Made by a program: the position numbers and the translations under genes | Part shown: positions 44,716-56,435 of the stretch, piece after piece | Numbering within the stretch: position 1 is the stretch's first letter | Layout of the letters: each line of letters starts with the position of its first letter | Notes under the pieces: generated by a model | What the model was told of the DNA's origin: nothing | Database searches by the model: none | The model's input: only the letters and a program-made list of their open reading frames with translations | Source of the DNA: Blakeslea trispora | Taxonomy: Eukaryota > Mucoromycota > Mucoromycetes > Mucorales > Choanephoraceae | DNA length: 64,000 nucleotides | Reading direction: 5' to 3' | Assembly (NCBI GenBank): GCA_025331445.1 | Contig: JAIWNE010000007.1 | Coordinates: 551,912 to 615,911, forward strand

Positions 44716-45663
44716 GATTTTTTTTTCTTTTGAAAGGAATAAAAGAGACAACTAGCTGCATTAAATATCTTTTTTTTTTTTTTTACATGACATAGCGCTG
44801 ATTAATCATTGACAAAAAAATGAATAATCTTGAGGTTACACAGGAAAGGCAATCCTTCAACACCATCTTGTTCTTCACGTAATTACTTTTATTACCAAGA
44901 AAAAGAAAAGAGCCTTTGACCAATACACTCAACAAGCTCTCAATTTATTTTTAGTGTTGGATGACTTGCTTGGGCACTCAAAGCTATTTTGAACTAGTCT
45001 TCAACAATAAGAGTTGCTAATCAACAAGCATTGGCTATGATCCTTCTAGTTACAAATGTATTTGGATTTACCTACACTCTTTTCTTTTTTCTTTTGTTTT
45101 GAAATATTTAATCTCAGATATAGAATTGGCATTAACTGATTCTAGCTTTTTCCTCCCCTCATCGGATCCGATAGAAGCGGTTCCGAATGACTCTGAAATA
45201 GGAAGTCTTCTTTCCAGCTGTAGGGCAAGCCTGATGCGTGTTGAGCATTAGGTAAAGTCGCTTAACTGTAGAATCCAGAACACTGTGTTGGCACAAGAAG
45301 ACCTCAATCCGGGCACCTTTGCATATATCTATCTTGAAGGCTCTTATGATCATCGCATACCTGGCAAAAGAACTTTAGCCAAAGCAGTTCAGTCTTTTAT
45401 TCCAGACATTCGCAAAGAGCAGCTATATCCGGATCATACAGGCTTAAAGTATCACGCCACTCTCTCGCAAAAGAAAAAGAATAAAAAGAACACATTGTCT
45501 TATCATTTGGTTTTTCGGAAAAAGAACAATGCTTCTTGCTATTGCTAATCATGTTTACTCTGTTATTCGAAAATTGAAGAAAAAGAGATGAAACAAAAAA
45601 AAAAGATAAACTCGTGCAGAAGCAATGAAAGAAAAAAAACAAGAGAGAACAATGGGGAATACA
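44716..45663. other. Spacer; unexplained open runs on both strands at 45.1-45.55 kb
   Basis: Plus strand: DIELALTDSSFFLPSSDPIE runs to a stop at 45250, then LAQEDLNPGTFAYIYLEGSY runs to 45548. The minus strand is open at 45159-45353 as well. Neither product is recognised. Could be a relic gene or a short real one. Confidence 0.3.
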
Positions 45664-47233
45664 TTATTTGCTACTATCTGATGTAGGTTGTTCCTTTTTC
45701 CGTAGCTCATCAAAATAGGCATCTATCAAAAAGAGAAACATAAAGAAATAAGCATATAGCCATCACTTCAATCGTTGGATTAAACACATACGCTGTAAGG
45801 CATCACTTGCTGTAATACGCTTGTCAGGTGGATATTCGAGTAGGCGCTAATAGAGAATGCATTTAGTTTCCTTTCCTAGTGATGGACTTCTCTACCCATT
45901 ACCTTCAAGAGGTCAATGCCTAAGCTATCAAGTTTAGGCAAAAGCGTTTCTAATTGTATCTTTGGAAATATTTCAAAATCACGCTACATAAGAGAGATTG
46001 GATGATTAGTGTTGCTTCTTTTTTTCTTTTCTTCAAATTTTACCTTGTATTCTGGAAGCTGAGAAACTTTTGGCCAAACTTCTTCAGTAGGTGTGCCCAA
46101 CACTTTGAAGATTCTCTGCAATTGATCAGAGATTGAATTACCAGGGAACAAGGGTCTTCCGGAAGCCATTTCTGATCATAAGGTAAATGAGCTCTCTTGT
46201 TTGATTTGCTTTGCTTCTGATGGCTTCCTTACCTGCAAAAATACAGCCTGCTGACCATAAATCAATCGATGTTGAATACTGGCGAGAACCCATCAAGACA
46301 TCAGGCGCACGATACCATAGAGTAACTACCTCATGAGAGTAGCTTCGAACAGGAATACCATAGGCTCTTGCTAAACCAAAGTCACCTAGCTTCAATTCGC
46401 CTTTCTAAATCAAATGAGTAAAAAGAGGGACTCTTTGTATATAAATATTTGCCTCTTTACCTTATTGATCAATAAGTTTTGTGGCTTTAGATCCTAAAAT
46501 TCAACAAGAGAGTCAATTGTCTTTGTTGCTTATACACTATGTTCCTTGATTTACTCTGTGCAAAACTCGATGAGCGTGACAAAAGGCAATGCCCTTTAAT
46601 AGTTGATACATCAATTGCTGTCAGAAAAACAAAAGAATGTTAATTCTCTTGCTTGCTTGCTGTTTCTTTCTTTCTACCTTCACTGTCAATACATCAATGT
46701 CACCACCATAGGAGTCCAAGAACTTTTTAAGATCGGAATCAAGGTACTCAAATACTAATGTCAACTTTTTTTCTGTATGCAACACATCGTATAATCTAAG
46801 TAAAACGATAAGGATCACAAAGGGAGAAATGCGATTCGACATGCAACTCACCTGACAATGTTGGGGTGTTTTAATTCTTTTAGTAAGGAGATCTCTCGAA
46901 TGGCTGTACAAGGCACCTGATTTAGTATAATAATTTAGTCTATCATGAATATCCATACATGTCCAAGTTGACTTACGCCTTCTTCTTCGTTGTCAAGTCG
47001 AATACGTTTCAAGGCAACCACTTCATTCGTCTCACGATTCTGTGCTTTGTATACAATACCGTATGTGCCTTTTAAAATGATGTTAGCACTATGAACTTTT
47101 TTCAATATTCATACAAAAATCTACCTTCGCCTAACTTTTCTATTTTCTATATACAGCAATTGTTGATGACAATTTATTAGATTCTTGTTTACTCCTCCAA
47201 AGTGAGAGGTGAGTGTACCTGATATTTATCCAT
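45664..47233 (-). CDS. Cyclin-dependent kinase, CDK5/Pho85 type, with a PCTAIRE helix
   Basis: Serine/threonine kinase in about nine small exons. Exon 1 is only MDKYQ (47233-47219), followed by KIEKLGEG. The cyclin-binding helix reads [15 protein letters not shown]. Then [18 protein letters not shown], the catalytic loop [37 protein letters not shown] (DFG), [40 protein letters not shown] and [18 protein letters not shown]. The C-terminus is [18 protein letters not shown] then [16 protein letters not shown]. The GIPVR and YSTSIDLWS sequence favours the CDK5/Pho85 branch, which in fungi controls phosphate signalling and polarity. The PCTAIRE spelling is that of CDK16-18 in animals. Confidence 0.9.
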
Positions 47234-47936
47234 GCAGTTGTGTGTAAGTCGAAAGTATATGTGTGTGTATCAAGGGAAAAAGAAAAAGAAAAGAAAAGAG
47301 AAAAATTGCTATATAAAAAAATAAAATAGAGAAGCATGCTGACTTTAAATATCAATTATCTCTATTTCGCGGACTTGAATTTTACTTTACGGGTGATTGT
47401 TTGCATTTTGGGTACCTTTATTCGAGCTCCAAGTCAGCACTATCTATAACGATAATTTTTATGTATTCCTGTATATACCTTCATACACTTTGAATCAGTT
47501 TTGGTGTTATAGAAAATACAGATTCATCCAGAAAGAAAGAAAATTGAGCTTCATCAAGAGACTTTTAGGCTTTATAGGTTATTAAACATTTAAATAGCCA
47601 TATTTGAACAGACATCAGATCTCTCAAGCTAGTGTTACAGGCTTATTTGTTTAGTTTCAATTGATAGAAGTTTATAAGCATATATTGTTCATTGAACCTG
47701 TATTTCCAAGAGCCAAACCAGCAAAATGTAATTGAATATATTTTTTTGATCTACGGAAATATACGCATACATATAAAATGGCGATTTTCGTAAACCACTG
47801 TCAAATCGAAAAAAAGCAGATGCCAACCAAATCGCAACTCTTATTGGCCGATTCATTTTTTTTTATTATTTTGCATTACACGCTTGCTACAACTGCGAGA
47901 AGAAAAAAAAAGTCTTTTATTCTTGTTTTTATTAAT
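47234..47936. other. Divergent spacer between the CDK and CAF16 genes
   Basis: AT-rich, with short ORFs only. The open frame leading into CAF16 from 47778 probably belongs to the 5' UTR: it includes a poly-A tract and hydrophobic low-complexity residues unlike the family. Confidence 0.45.
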
Positions 47937-48954
47937 ATGGCATCCAACAAGGACTATCAGTACTCTGTCGAAGTGTCTGACCTCACTTACTCTTATGGTG
48001 GTCCCACCATCATTGACCATCTCGATCTCAAGTTAAAAGCAGGTCAACGTTGTATCCTTGTTGGTGCTAATGGTGCAGGCAAGACTACCTTACTCAGAAT
48101 CTTGGCTGGTAAGCGTATGATTCCCGGTGAAATCTTGGTTCTCGGTAAGAACGCTTTCTTGGATGCTCCACAGGTAAAGACAAAGGCACTGTTAAAAAAA
48201 ATGAGGACAAGTCAACAATAGACTCTAAAAGTGAGTGTATACATAGGGTGTTACCTATCTGGGTACAGAATGGGCCAATAACCCAGTTGTCAAGGCAGAT
48301 TTGACAGTAGAATATTTATTGAAGAGTATGGGTAGCCATAGATGGCCTGAACGTACGCAAATTCTATTGCGTGTGTTGGATGTAGACGTAAACTGGCATA
48401 TGCATCAAATTTCGGATGGCCAACGTCGTCGTGTTCAGTTAGTGATGGGATTGTTGCATCCTTGGGAACTATTGTTGTTGGACGAAGTGACAGTTGATTT
48501 AGATGTGCTTGCTAGAGCTGATTTCTTGAATTTCCTTCGTATAGAGACTGAAGAAAGAGGTTGCACAATTGTAAGTAAATCTTAGCGTGTGATTTTTTTT
48601 TTAATGACTAAAATATAATATTGCTCTTGTTGATAGGTTTATGCAACTCATATTTTTGATGGCTTAGGTGATTGGGCAACGCATATAGCTCACGTTGCTG
48701 ATGGCAAGGTTCTTTCCTTGAATGAAACCAGTCATTTTCCAGAATTAGAAGCATTTAAGGAAAAACACCGTGAAAAGGGTTTGGTAGACTCTCCATTGAT
48801 GGCACTTTGTTATTCTTGGCTGAGAGAAGATAGAGAAAGACTTCGTAACCAAAAGCCTATAGATCCAAACACAGGTCTTCCTCACACAAAGTGGGATGAC
48901 TTGAGTGAGAACATGAAGAAATACGCTGATAAATATTATGATTATTGGAAGTAA
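47937..48954 (+). CDS. CAF16: ABC-type ATPase Caf16 (CCR4-NOT-associated)
   Basis: Soluble ABC ATPase without membrane segments, known in yeast as a CCR4-NOT-associated factor and in plants as an I-type ABC protein. Start [20 protein letters not shown]. Walker A is [14 protein letters not shown], the signature is [16 protein letters not shown], and Walker B is [20 protein letters not shown], followed by the switch histidine in [19 protein letters not shown]. The C-terminus has [20 protein letters not shown] and ends [10 protein letters not shown]. Two introns, about 48175-48250 and 48572-48637. The ATG at 47937 fits the family N-terminus. Confidence 0.92.
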
Positions 48955-49103
48955 CAATAAAAAAAGAAGTATTCAATTGCTTTCATATGATTTTCTGCGT
49001 AACCTTTCAATTTTCTCTTGCTTTGTATATATATATATTTTTTTCTCTTTATTTTTCTTTTTTGGTTCTCTTTTGTGTTCTTCAAGATCATCTCATCGCG
49101 AGA

Positions 49104-50651
49104 ATGCAAAACGAGTCTTCAAGAAATGCATTGAAAACATTTATTCGCGCTTACAGTCTTGGCTGGGCAATAACAACAGCACCTCCAATTATTTCAGCAA
49201 CATTCAAAGCCCTTTTAATAGCAAAAAACAAAAGACCAATAGGCAGTATAGAAAAGGCCATTGCACATATCATACCTCAATTACTCAAGAAAAGTGTTCT
49301 ACAGAATGGGCTTCCCCTCTTATTAGGCTTGTCATTTAGTGGCCATCAATTACTGATTCGATATCACAAAATAGCTGTCTTCCTATCAGCTTTTGTCAGT
49401 ATGAGTACTGTTCGACGCCTATTTCCACAGACAAAGACACTTGATCTGACATTCTTTGTATTCGTTCGAGCCATTGATGTGTTTGCTCATCGTCTTTATA
49501 TATCACCAACTATCCGTAGACGAGTACCTGAATGGACATTGGAGTATGGAAACATTGCTGTCTTTATGCTAGCTTCCACAGAGATTCTCTTTTCATGGTT
49601 TTACGAGCCACATCGGTTACCAAAGTCATACAGGAATTGGATCACTCATATGTCTGGTATTGACACTCGTTTATTGGAAGCGCTCAGGGCCATTCGTAAA
49701 GGAGAATGGATTTATGGTGCAAGTAGCTTTTTAGATGTGTAGAGTAGAAAATGACTGATGATAGAAATCCTAATGCATTTCAATAGAAGGATACTGGTCT
49801 AAGTCATTTACTTGGTGATTATTGCACACGTTTAGGCTTACCTAGACATCTGGGAGACCCAATGACTGGAAGAATAGCGTGCACTCTTGTTCACGAAGGT
49901 AAACCTTATGGTTGTGAAGCAAACGTTCTCTTGAGATTTTATAGAGGCTTTATAAAGATTTTTCCCGTAAGTAAAGATGTGCAAGTTTTAATATGCCAGA
50001 GATTGAAATCTCTCTTTTTTAAAAAAAAATTTATACAAGGTTTATCTCTCTGTACATATGTTTCCTCCCTTATTTTTCAAAACATCCAAGTTATTTCATA
50101 ACCCTGGACCAATCCTATCGCATGTCTTGTTTGCATCCATACGCTCTTCTTCTTTCTTGGCTACTTATATTGCCATCATCTGGTATAGCATCTGTCTTGT
50201 GCGAACACGTATCGGCTATCAACTCCTTGGTATAAACCAATCGAAGCTAGACAACACACTTGCGCCTTTGATCGGTAGTATGCTCTGTGGTCTCTCTTTG
50301 TTGATTGAGAGTAAACATCGCCGTGGAGAGATGACATTGTATGTCCTACCCCGGGCACTTTACTCATTCACTGAACGTATTCTGAGTCCATATCAAAAGG
50401 GAAGATGGTGGGAGCACAGGACTGCAGAATTTATTGAGGGCTTCACATTTGCTCTGTCTATCATGGTTGTTGTAGACACTGTCTACAAGAACCGACAGCT
50501 TGTCCGACCTTCTTCTCGGGCTGTGCTTTCTTGGATTCTTCAGATCAAATCAACAAGTGGTAGATCAACTCCTGTAGAGGACATGGACACATCTAGAACC
50601 GAAGAGGAAGAAGAAGAAGGAGGATTGATCCTTAGAAAGAAAACAGTTTAA
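49104..50651 (+). CDS. TMEM135-like membrane protein
   Basis: Multi-span membrane protein resembling TMEM135/PMP52, linked in animals to peroxisomes and mitochondrial dynamics, with homologues in fungi. Start MQNESSRNALKTFIRAYSLG. N-terminal half: PLLLGLSFSGHQLLIRYHKI, FFVFVRAIDVFAHRLYIS, YGNIAVFMLASTEILFSWFY and PKSYRNWITHMSG. A second exon has LGDYCTRLGLPRHLGDPMTG and CTLVHEGKPYGCEANVLLRF. The third has VYLSVHMFPPLFFKTSKLFH, FASIRSSSFLATYIAIIW, LGSMLCGLSLLIESKHRRGE and LYVLPRALYSFTERI. It ends in an acidic EEEEEE stretch and RKKTV. The first intron donor appears to be GTGTAG, slightly unusual. Confidence 0.82.
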
Positions 50652-53288
50652 TTATCCCATTACTATGTGCTGTCTACTTTATCTATAATAAAAAATACAA
50701 CTCATGTTACTAGTTTGATACGAAGCAAAAGTAGATATGAATTGTGAAACCAAAGCCTGATTGTCTCGTACACATAAAGCTTATGATTCGCTCTCTCTCT
50801 TTTTTTTCAAGTGAGTTTATATACAGTGTGTATATGATTATGCATGAAATTTGTAGTTGATGGTTTACTGCTTGTTAGTCTTTGGCTACTTGATAAAATC
50901 GAGGCTTATATTGTGACTAAATCAATAGGTATATTTTTTTTTTCATTCTTAGTCAACACAATGACCTCAAAAGGTTCAACTGTAAGGTCTTCTTTTAGAG
51001 AAGGTAGTAAAAAGAAGAAAGAGTCACAATTCAAATTGTTGTCAATGGGTCATACAAGTAGATCAAGTATGCATTTTTCATCGCTTCTTTTTTTTTCTTC
51101 ATACCTGTTTTGTTCCTGATAACTCTTTTTCTTACAAGTGCACGATTCTCTCGTGGAGAGTATCGGTGTACTAAATGTCTACAGAGATGGGGCTTGCACT
51201 GTATATCCACTCTCTTCTTTCTCAATAACTGTACAGCTACTGCTGTGCTTCTTGAGGTACAAAAGTTACAATTATATTCATACCATTAGAAACACATATT
51301 TTGACACAGGTTTTGGCTGGTTCTTAGTAGGACAGCCTATAAATGATGATACACATCTAAATGCTCAAGAGCTTGTTTCAATCTATGTTTATGATTCTAA
51401 CTTTGCGAAATAAGAATAATTGTCTAGACTTCTAAATCAAGTAAACAGTCTCAAACAATGGTCGGACAAGCTTCACTGTAATTCAAGAGGAGTTAGTTTG
51501 TCAGAAAAATGCTCATGTCGGCATAAACAATCTTGGATCAGGTATGATTTAACTTCCAGTCATAATTCTTTCTTACCTTTAAAAAAGTGAATACAAAAGC
51601 ATGTGATAAAATGCCTTGTTCTAGAATAACTCAATAAATGTTTGCTTCTATCTGGTGCATTTTATTTGCTGAAAGTAGGCATCAATTTATGTCCAAGCAA
51701 CAAGTTATATAACACTTTGATACATCAAGAAACTTTGTGTACGAGAATTCAATGAGGTTACGTTACCTGCTTTATTTGAACAAAGAAATGTACTCATTTG
51801 CCCGCCTAATATACTTTTATTCATACTTGACAACTATGGATATAACAAACAGAACATTAAAATTTATAGATTTGGTTGACTTTTCTCGGTAGTTCTTTCT
51901 TTACGATATTGAAAGCATATAACAAACAAAGACACATCAATCTGTAAGACGATATACTCTATATAAGAATAATTCAACATGTATTCTTGTTCATCAGTAC
52001 ATGAAGCTGTAAGGCTCTGATAAAACTCTTTCAATGGACTTACTTGGAATGATCTACCTTATGTTATCTGCTTGCTGTGTCTTTATCATTCATTATTCTG
52101 TCATTGTTTTACTGCTATATAATATGATATACTGGATCAAATACATTCATATATCATTATCAACAAACTTTAAATTGGTATGCTAGGCTCTTAAGAATAT
52201 AGCCATGAGGAGTGAAAAGTACAAATAAGGCAGACAAAAGAAAGCTTATAATTTCACAGTAAAAAAAAAAATAAGGAAGGGGCTCAATAGGTAAAAGCAG
52301 TTGATTTCTTACAAGATCAATTGGCTTTCAAAAAATGAAGAGAGTCAAGAACGTTGATTATAGACTTTTCCATCTCTTTTCTGAATTAAACCTCATTGAC
52401 TCTTCAGCATTACTATAGGCAAACTAAATTTTTTTTTATTAGCTGATTTGCATATATTATGGCTGCTTGCATTAATATTCAAATCCAATATGGTTTTAAT
52501 ATGAATTTTGCTGTTAATGCTCAATCTTGAGATGAGTCATGGGTGTTAGCCAGTGCTCTGTATTACAGAACATATAGCCATTAGTTAGTAAAAGGGCAAT
52601 TTTCCAATCAAAATCACAGTCCTTTTTTTTTTGAAGAAAAAACTGGAATTTATTGAAACGCGCAACTTTTTCTTTTTTTTTAAATGAAAATCAGGTCAAT
52701 GCAATGCCTTTGAATGTTTTACATTTTCTTTTATTGTGTCAAGAGTACCCAAGAAAAAAAGGCATCCTAATGAAATTGTTTGGTCTTTTTGCAATGTCAC
52801 ATCAAAAACCATATAATTATGCAAATGAAAATTGTGTGACTTTCTTGGTCCTTTTTTTTTGTTTATTTATTTAGAAATCAACTTGTATCTTATGGATACG
52901 CACTGTATTCAGACTGATTTCTAGTTGTTTGAAATAAAGCCTGGCTTTAGGATGGATGTCTTTAATGAGAGAAAGCCAGGATTTTATTGTTTAATGCGAT
53001 TGTATTCATGATTTTGGTGTGTCCTTATCACCTGATACTTCTTGACTGAATTAGTAAAAAGTCGATCATAAGAATAAAAAAAAAAATACAGGTAAACTCT
53101 GTCTGATCTAGTAATATTTCTCTGTCTGAGTGACATTTTATTTTTAATGAGCGCCCTTTTTTTTTTTTTAAAGAAGAAAAAAAAAAAGCTTTTTTTTTGT
53201 TTTATTTTTTGTTTTACTTTTTTTAAAAAAAAAAAAAAAGTGTTTAAAAAAGAGAAAAAGTGAATAAGGGAAAAAAGAAACCAAAAAA
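50652..53288. other. Long spacer (2.6 kb) with one zinc-finger-like scrap
   Basis: No intact gene. 51135-51245 (+) reads ARFSRGEYRCTKCLQRWG, resembling the first CxxC of zf-3CxxC proteins, but the expected later cysteines are not found in frame. The rest, 51500-53288, is AT-rich with poly-A/T tracts; 53150-53250 is almost pure A and T runs. Confidence 0.4.
51135..51245 (+). pseudogene. Possible relic of a zf-3CxxC-type protein
   Basis: After an acceptor-like acaag the frame reads ARFSRGEYRCTKCLQRWGLH then STLFFLNNCTATAVLLE. The F/Y-x-C-xx-C...W pattern is that of the first zinc pair of zf-3CxxC domains. No complete domain follows, and neighbouring frames hold stops. Weak call. Confidence 0.25.
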
Positions 53289-53609
53289 ATGGCATCAACA
53301 ACAGCATTTCATTATCAACATACCCATCAAGCATACAATCATCATGAATCACAACATCAAAATATACCCTTTTCTCCAACAAACTCTTATGAGGAGGAAG
53401 AAGACTACACAATGGAAAAGTCACCAACAATGTATCGTTGCGACACTTGCGGCAAGACATATAAAAGCTCAAATTGTCTTTTCAAGCACCAGTGGGAACA
53501 TTCTGAACAATGGGAATTTACTTCTAAATTTCTATTGACAAAACATCAACAAGTCCAAATGCTAGAGGCTGCCTCTATCTTGGTCAATATGAAGCAAAAA
53601 GCAGCATAA
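53289..53609 (+). CDS. Small single C2H2 zinc-finger protein
   Basis: Intronless ORF of 106 residues. The N-terminus is histidine/serine-rich and acidic (MASTTAFHYQHTHQAYNHHE; SYEEEEDYTMEK). One C2H2 finger follows: YRCDTCGKTYKSSNCLFKHQ with WEHSEQWEFTSKFLLTKHQQ, then VQMLEAASILVNMKQKAA. The block KH.WEH...W....KFLLTKHQQVQ.LEAA is a conserved extension seen in a group of fungal C2H2 proteins and gives confidence that this is a real gene. Likely nuclear, DNA-binding; targets unknown. It follows an extreme poly-A/T 5' leader. Confidence 0.8.
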   Translation: MASTTAFHYQHTHQAYNHHESQHQNIPFSPTNSYEEEEDYTMEKSPTMYRCDTCGKTYKSSNCLFKHQWEHSEQWEFTSKFLLTKHQQVQMLEAASILVNMKQKAA

Positions 53610-53816
53610 GTTTTTATTTTATTTTATTTTCCCATTTATTTTTTTTTCTCTCTTTCTTTTATTATATTTATTGTTTTTCTCTTTCTCTTTCTCATTTTTT
53701 TTTAATGTAAGCAAAATGCTGTTTGTTTCAATTTCGGGGAAATTTTTGTACTTAAAAGATTACACAAGCATATTAGAAGCAAATAAAAATAACATAAAAA
53801 AAAACCAAATGGCTCC

Positions 53817-56435
53817 TTATTGAATATAGTCAACACAAGGTTGGCTGGCAGTAGGTGATTCTTTAGCATTTGGATCCAAGGGCAAACGATTCCAGTATCT
53901 CTGTCTCTTGAGACCCATTTCAAATTCATTGCCAAACATGTCAAAGTCAGCTACACCATTAATCATGAAAAGACCATAGTCCTTTTGCTGTTCATGACTA
54001 AGCATCATCAGGGACAAGGGAATGCCTGAAGCTTTGACCAAGAGGGAACCACGTCCAGAAGCTGCAATAGGCTTACCATGTCGAAAGGCATCCAAGAGAT
54101 AGACAAGTGGCTCTTGGTAAGGAAAGGCAGAGATATTGTCGGCCAAGAGATAGAAGGCTTCAAGGTCTCCAGAGGGTACATAGAACCCATCATACAAGAC
54201 AGAAGAAGTGGTGAGGTAAGTATGGTTTGTCCAAAGACCATTTTGCTGTTCACCTTGTTTGAGACCTATCAAGTCAACATAAGCACCCTTGTTGGCCAAT
54301 ATATCAAACATCGTTTTGGCTTCTTGAGCATCTATGCCAGGCACTGTCAAGATGGCTACTCGCTTTGCCTTGATGTTGTTTGGACAAGGATAGTTCTCGA
54401 CCGAAAGAGCAGTAGTAGTCTGATTTTGGTTTTCTTCTAATAGTTCAGGCAAAGGCACACCTACACCAAATGCAATGCGTGTAGCCATATTGTTGTCCAC
54501 TCGATTAAAGACCTGTACCATATTTTGACGAATTGTCAGATTGCTACATCGACCTAGTTCAAAGCGAGCGGCATCCACGACTTGCTGCTGCTCATGTGTT
54601 GTCAAACTGTTGTAGAACAATTGAGCTTGTGAAAAGTGATCAGCAAACTTGCCATATTTGCCTCGATTCTTGGAACCATTGAGATATTCAGGATATTCTA
54701 GATAGCCATCAGTTTCAGATGAAGCTACATGTGGCGTGTTGTCTTGTAAGGTACTTGGGTAATAGTTCACCTTGCCTTGAAAGACAACAGGCTGCATAAA
54801 GCCATCTCGGTAATTGTTGTGAACTGGCACAATGGGGCGATTGATTGGCAATTCCATAAAGTTCTTGGAGTTCATTCGATTGAGTTGTGTATCCAAGTAG
54901 CTAAATAAACGACCATGAAGCAAAGGATCGTTTGTAAATCCAATACCTTTATTTTGAAGAAAGGATCAATACACAGAAAACACAGAGCCAACGAATGCCT
55001 CGCTTCAATTACCTCTAACGACATGCCCCATATGAAAAGTCACTTGTTCAGTTTCCGAAAAGAAATTATCAACATTACGATTCAATGTCATTTTGCCTAG
55101 TCTTGTAACGGGCACAATCGATTCAGGAATAATTTTACTAGCATCCAACAGATCAAAAGGATATTTGAATTGGTCTTCTTCAGGTACGATCTGAACACCA
55201 AGTTCATACTGAGGAAAGTCACCACGATCAATGGCTTCATACATATCATGTCGATGAAAGTCAGGATCTTTACCAGCTATTTTTTGAGCTTCATCCTAGG
55301 ATAGACATCTTTTAGTTTTTTTTTAAAAAAAATCAAAAAGAAGAAAATAACCCGACTTTACCCAGGCAAGATTCGATAAACCTTGTAATGGTTTCCATAC
55401 AAACTTGACAAAGACTGACTTTCCATCTTCTCGAATCAAACGAAATCTAAAGCAATCAACATAAGTGACTTGAATAAGGAAACCCCCCGAGAAACAACAT
55501 ACGTATTGACACCAAAACCTTCAACTTGACGGAAACTCCTAATGATTCCGCGGCCTGAAAGAACCCACATTAGAGTATGAATGGTCTCAGTATGCTGGGA
55601 AAAGAAATCATAAGATGTGCAATGAGCTGTGGATGCTTGTGGTATCTCTCTATCGGGTTCAGGTTTAGCAGCATGAATAATATCAAGGAACTTGATACCA
55701 TCTATTTTCCCCCCAAAAAAAAATGGTCAAGTCAAACTGATACTTTTCTTGTTTTTTTAAAAACAATCTAAAATTACCGTGAACAAAAAAGGGTGCAATC
55801 GCGTTACCCACTAATAAATCGTTTAGTCCTTTCATGTTGATCGTCAAGATATCATAATACTACCAAGATCAAAGTTGCCTTCTTGCGTATAGAAACGAGT
55901 AGCAAATCCACGAACATCACGGACTGTATCAGGGGATCCACGAGAACCAAGCACAGTAGAAAACCGAACAAAGACAGGCGTCTTTTCTTGTGTTCGAAGA
56001 AAATGAGCTGCTGTGATATTTGACCAATCTGAATAAGATTCAAATTCACCATAGACACCAAAACCACGAGCATGAACAACACGTTCAGGAATACTATTAG
56101 AATAATCAATATGCATACAACAATTGACCCTGCCTCTGGCTTTACCGTTCATGATCTAAAAGAGATGGAGAGTCAATGAGAGTATGGTATTATTTGAACT
56201 TCAGATTACCAAAATGCATTATTTTTTCTCGAAGAATAAAGTCTTCCAATAAAGTAGGACCACGCTCACCAATGATCAAGCTGTCTGTATCATTCACTTT
56301 TTGGCCAAAGGCAGTGGTTATCTTGGTGCCTTCATCCTTTCGGACTGCATTTTGAACTGCAGGAGGGCGGATATCTTGATGCGACCAAGCAACAAAAGTA
56401 AAAAACACTAGGAAAAGGATCCTCACTAATCTCAT
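53817..56435 (-). CDS. Secreted large-subunit catalase with C-terminal DJ-1/PfpI-like domain
   Basis: Haem catalase that breaks down hydrogen peroxide. The N-terminus [20 protein letters not shown] is a clear signal peptide, so the enzyme is probably exported or vacuolar. Catalytic motifs: [20 protein letters not shown] (distal histidine), [20 protein letters not shown], and [13 protein letters not shown] (proximal haem tyrosine), just after [15 protein letters not shown] rebuilt across an intron. The last exon carries the flavodoxin/DJ-1-like domain of large catalases: [20 protein letters not shown], then PVVEALRH-type helix and [20 protein letters not shown]. Five introns near the 5' end. 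Total length about 700 residues fits clade-2 catalases. The ATG at 56435 is used because the codons upstream begin with TTG. Confidence 0.93.

Noticed and set aside
53817..54440. Plus-strand ORF 54078-54440 and minus ORF 53702-53944
   Set aside because: Both are alternative-frame shadows of the catalase C-terminal exon.
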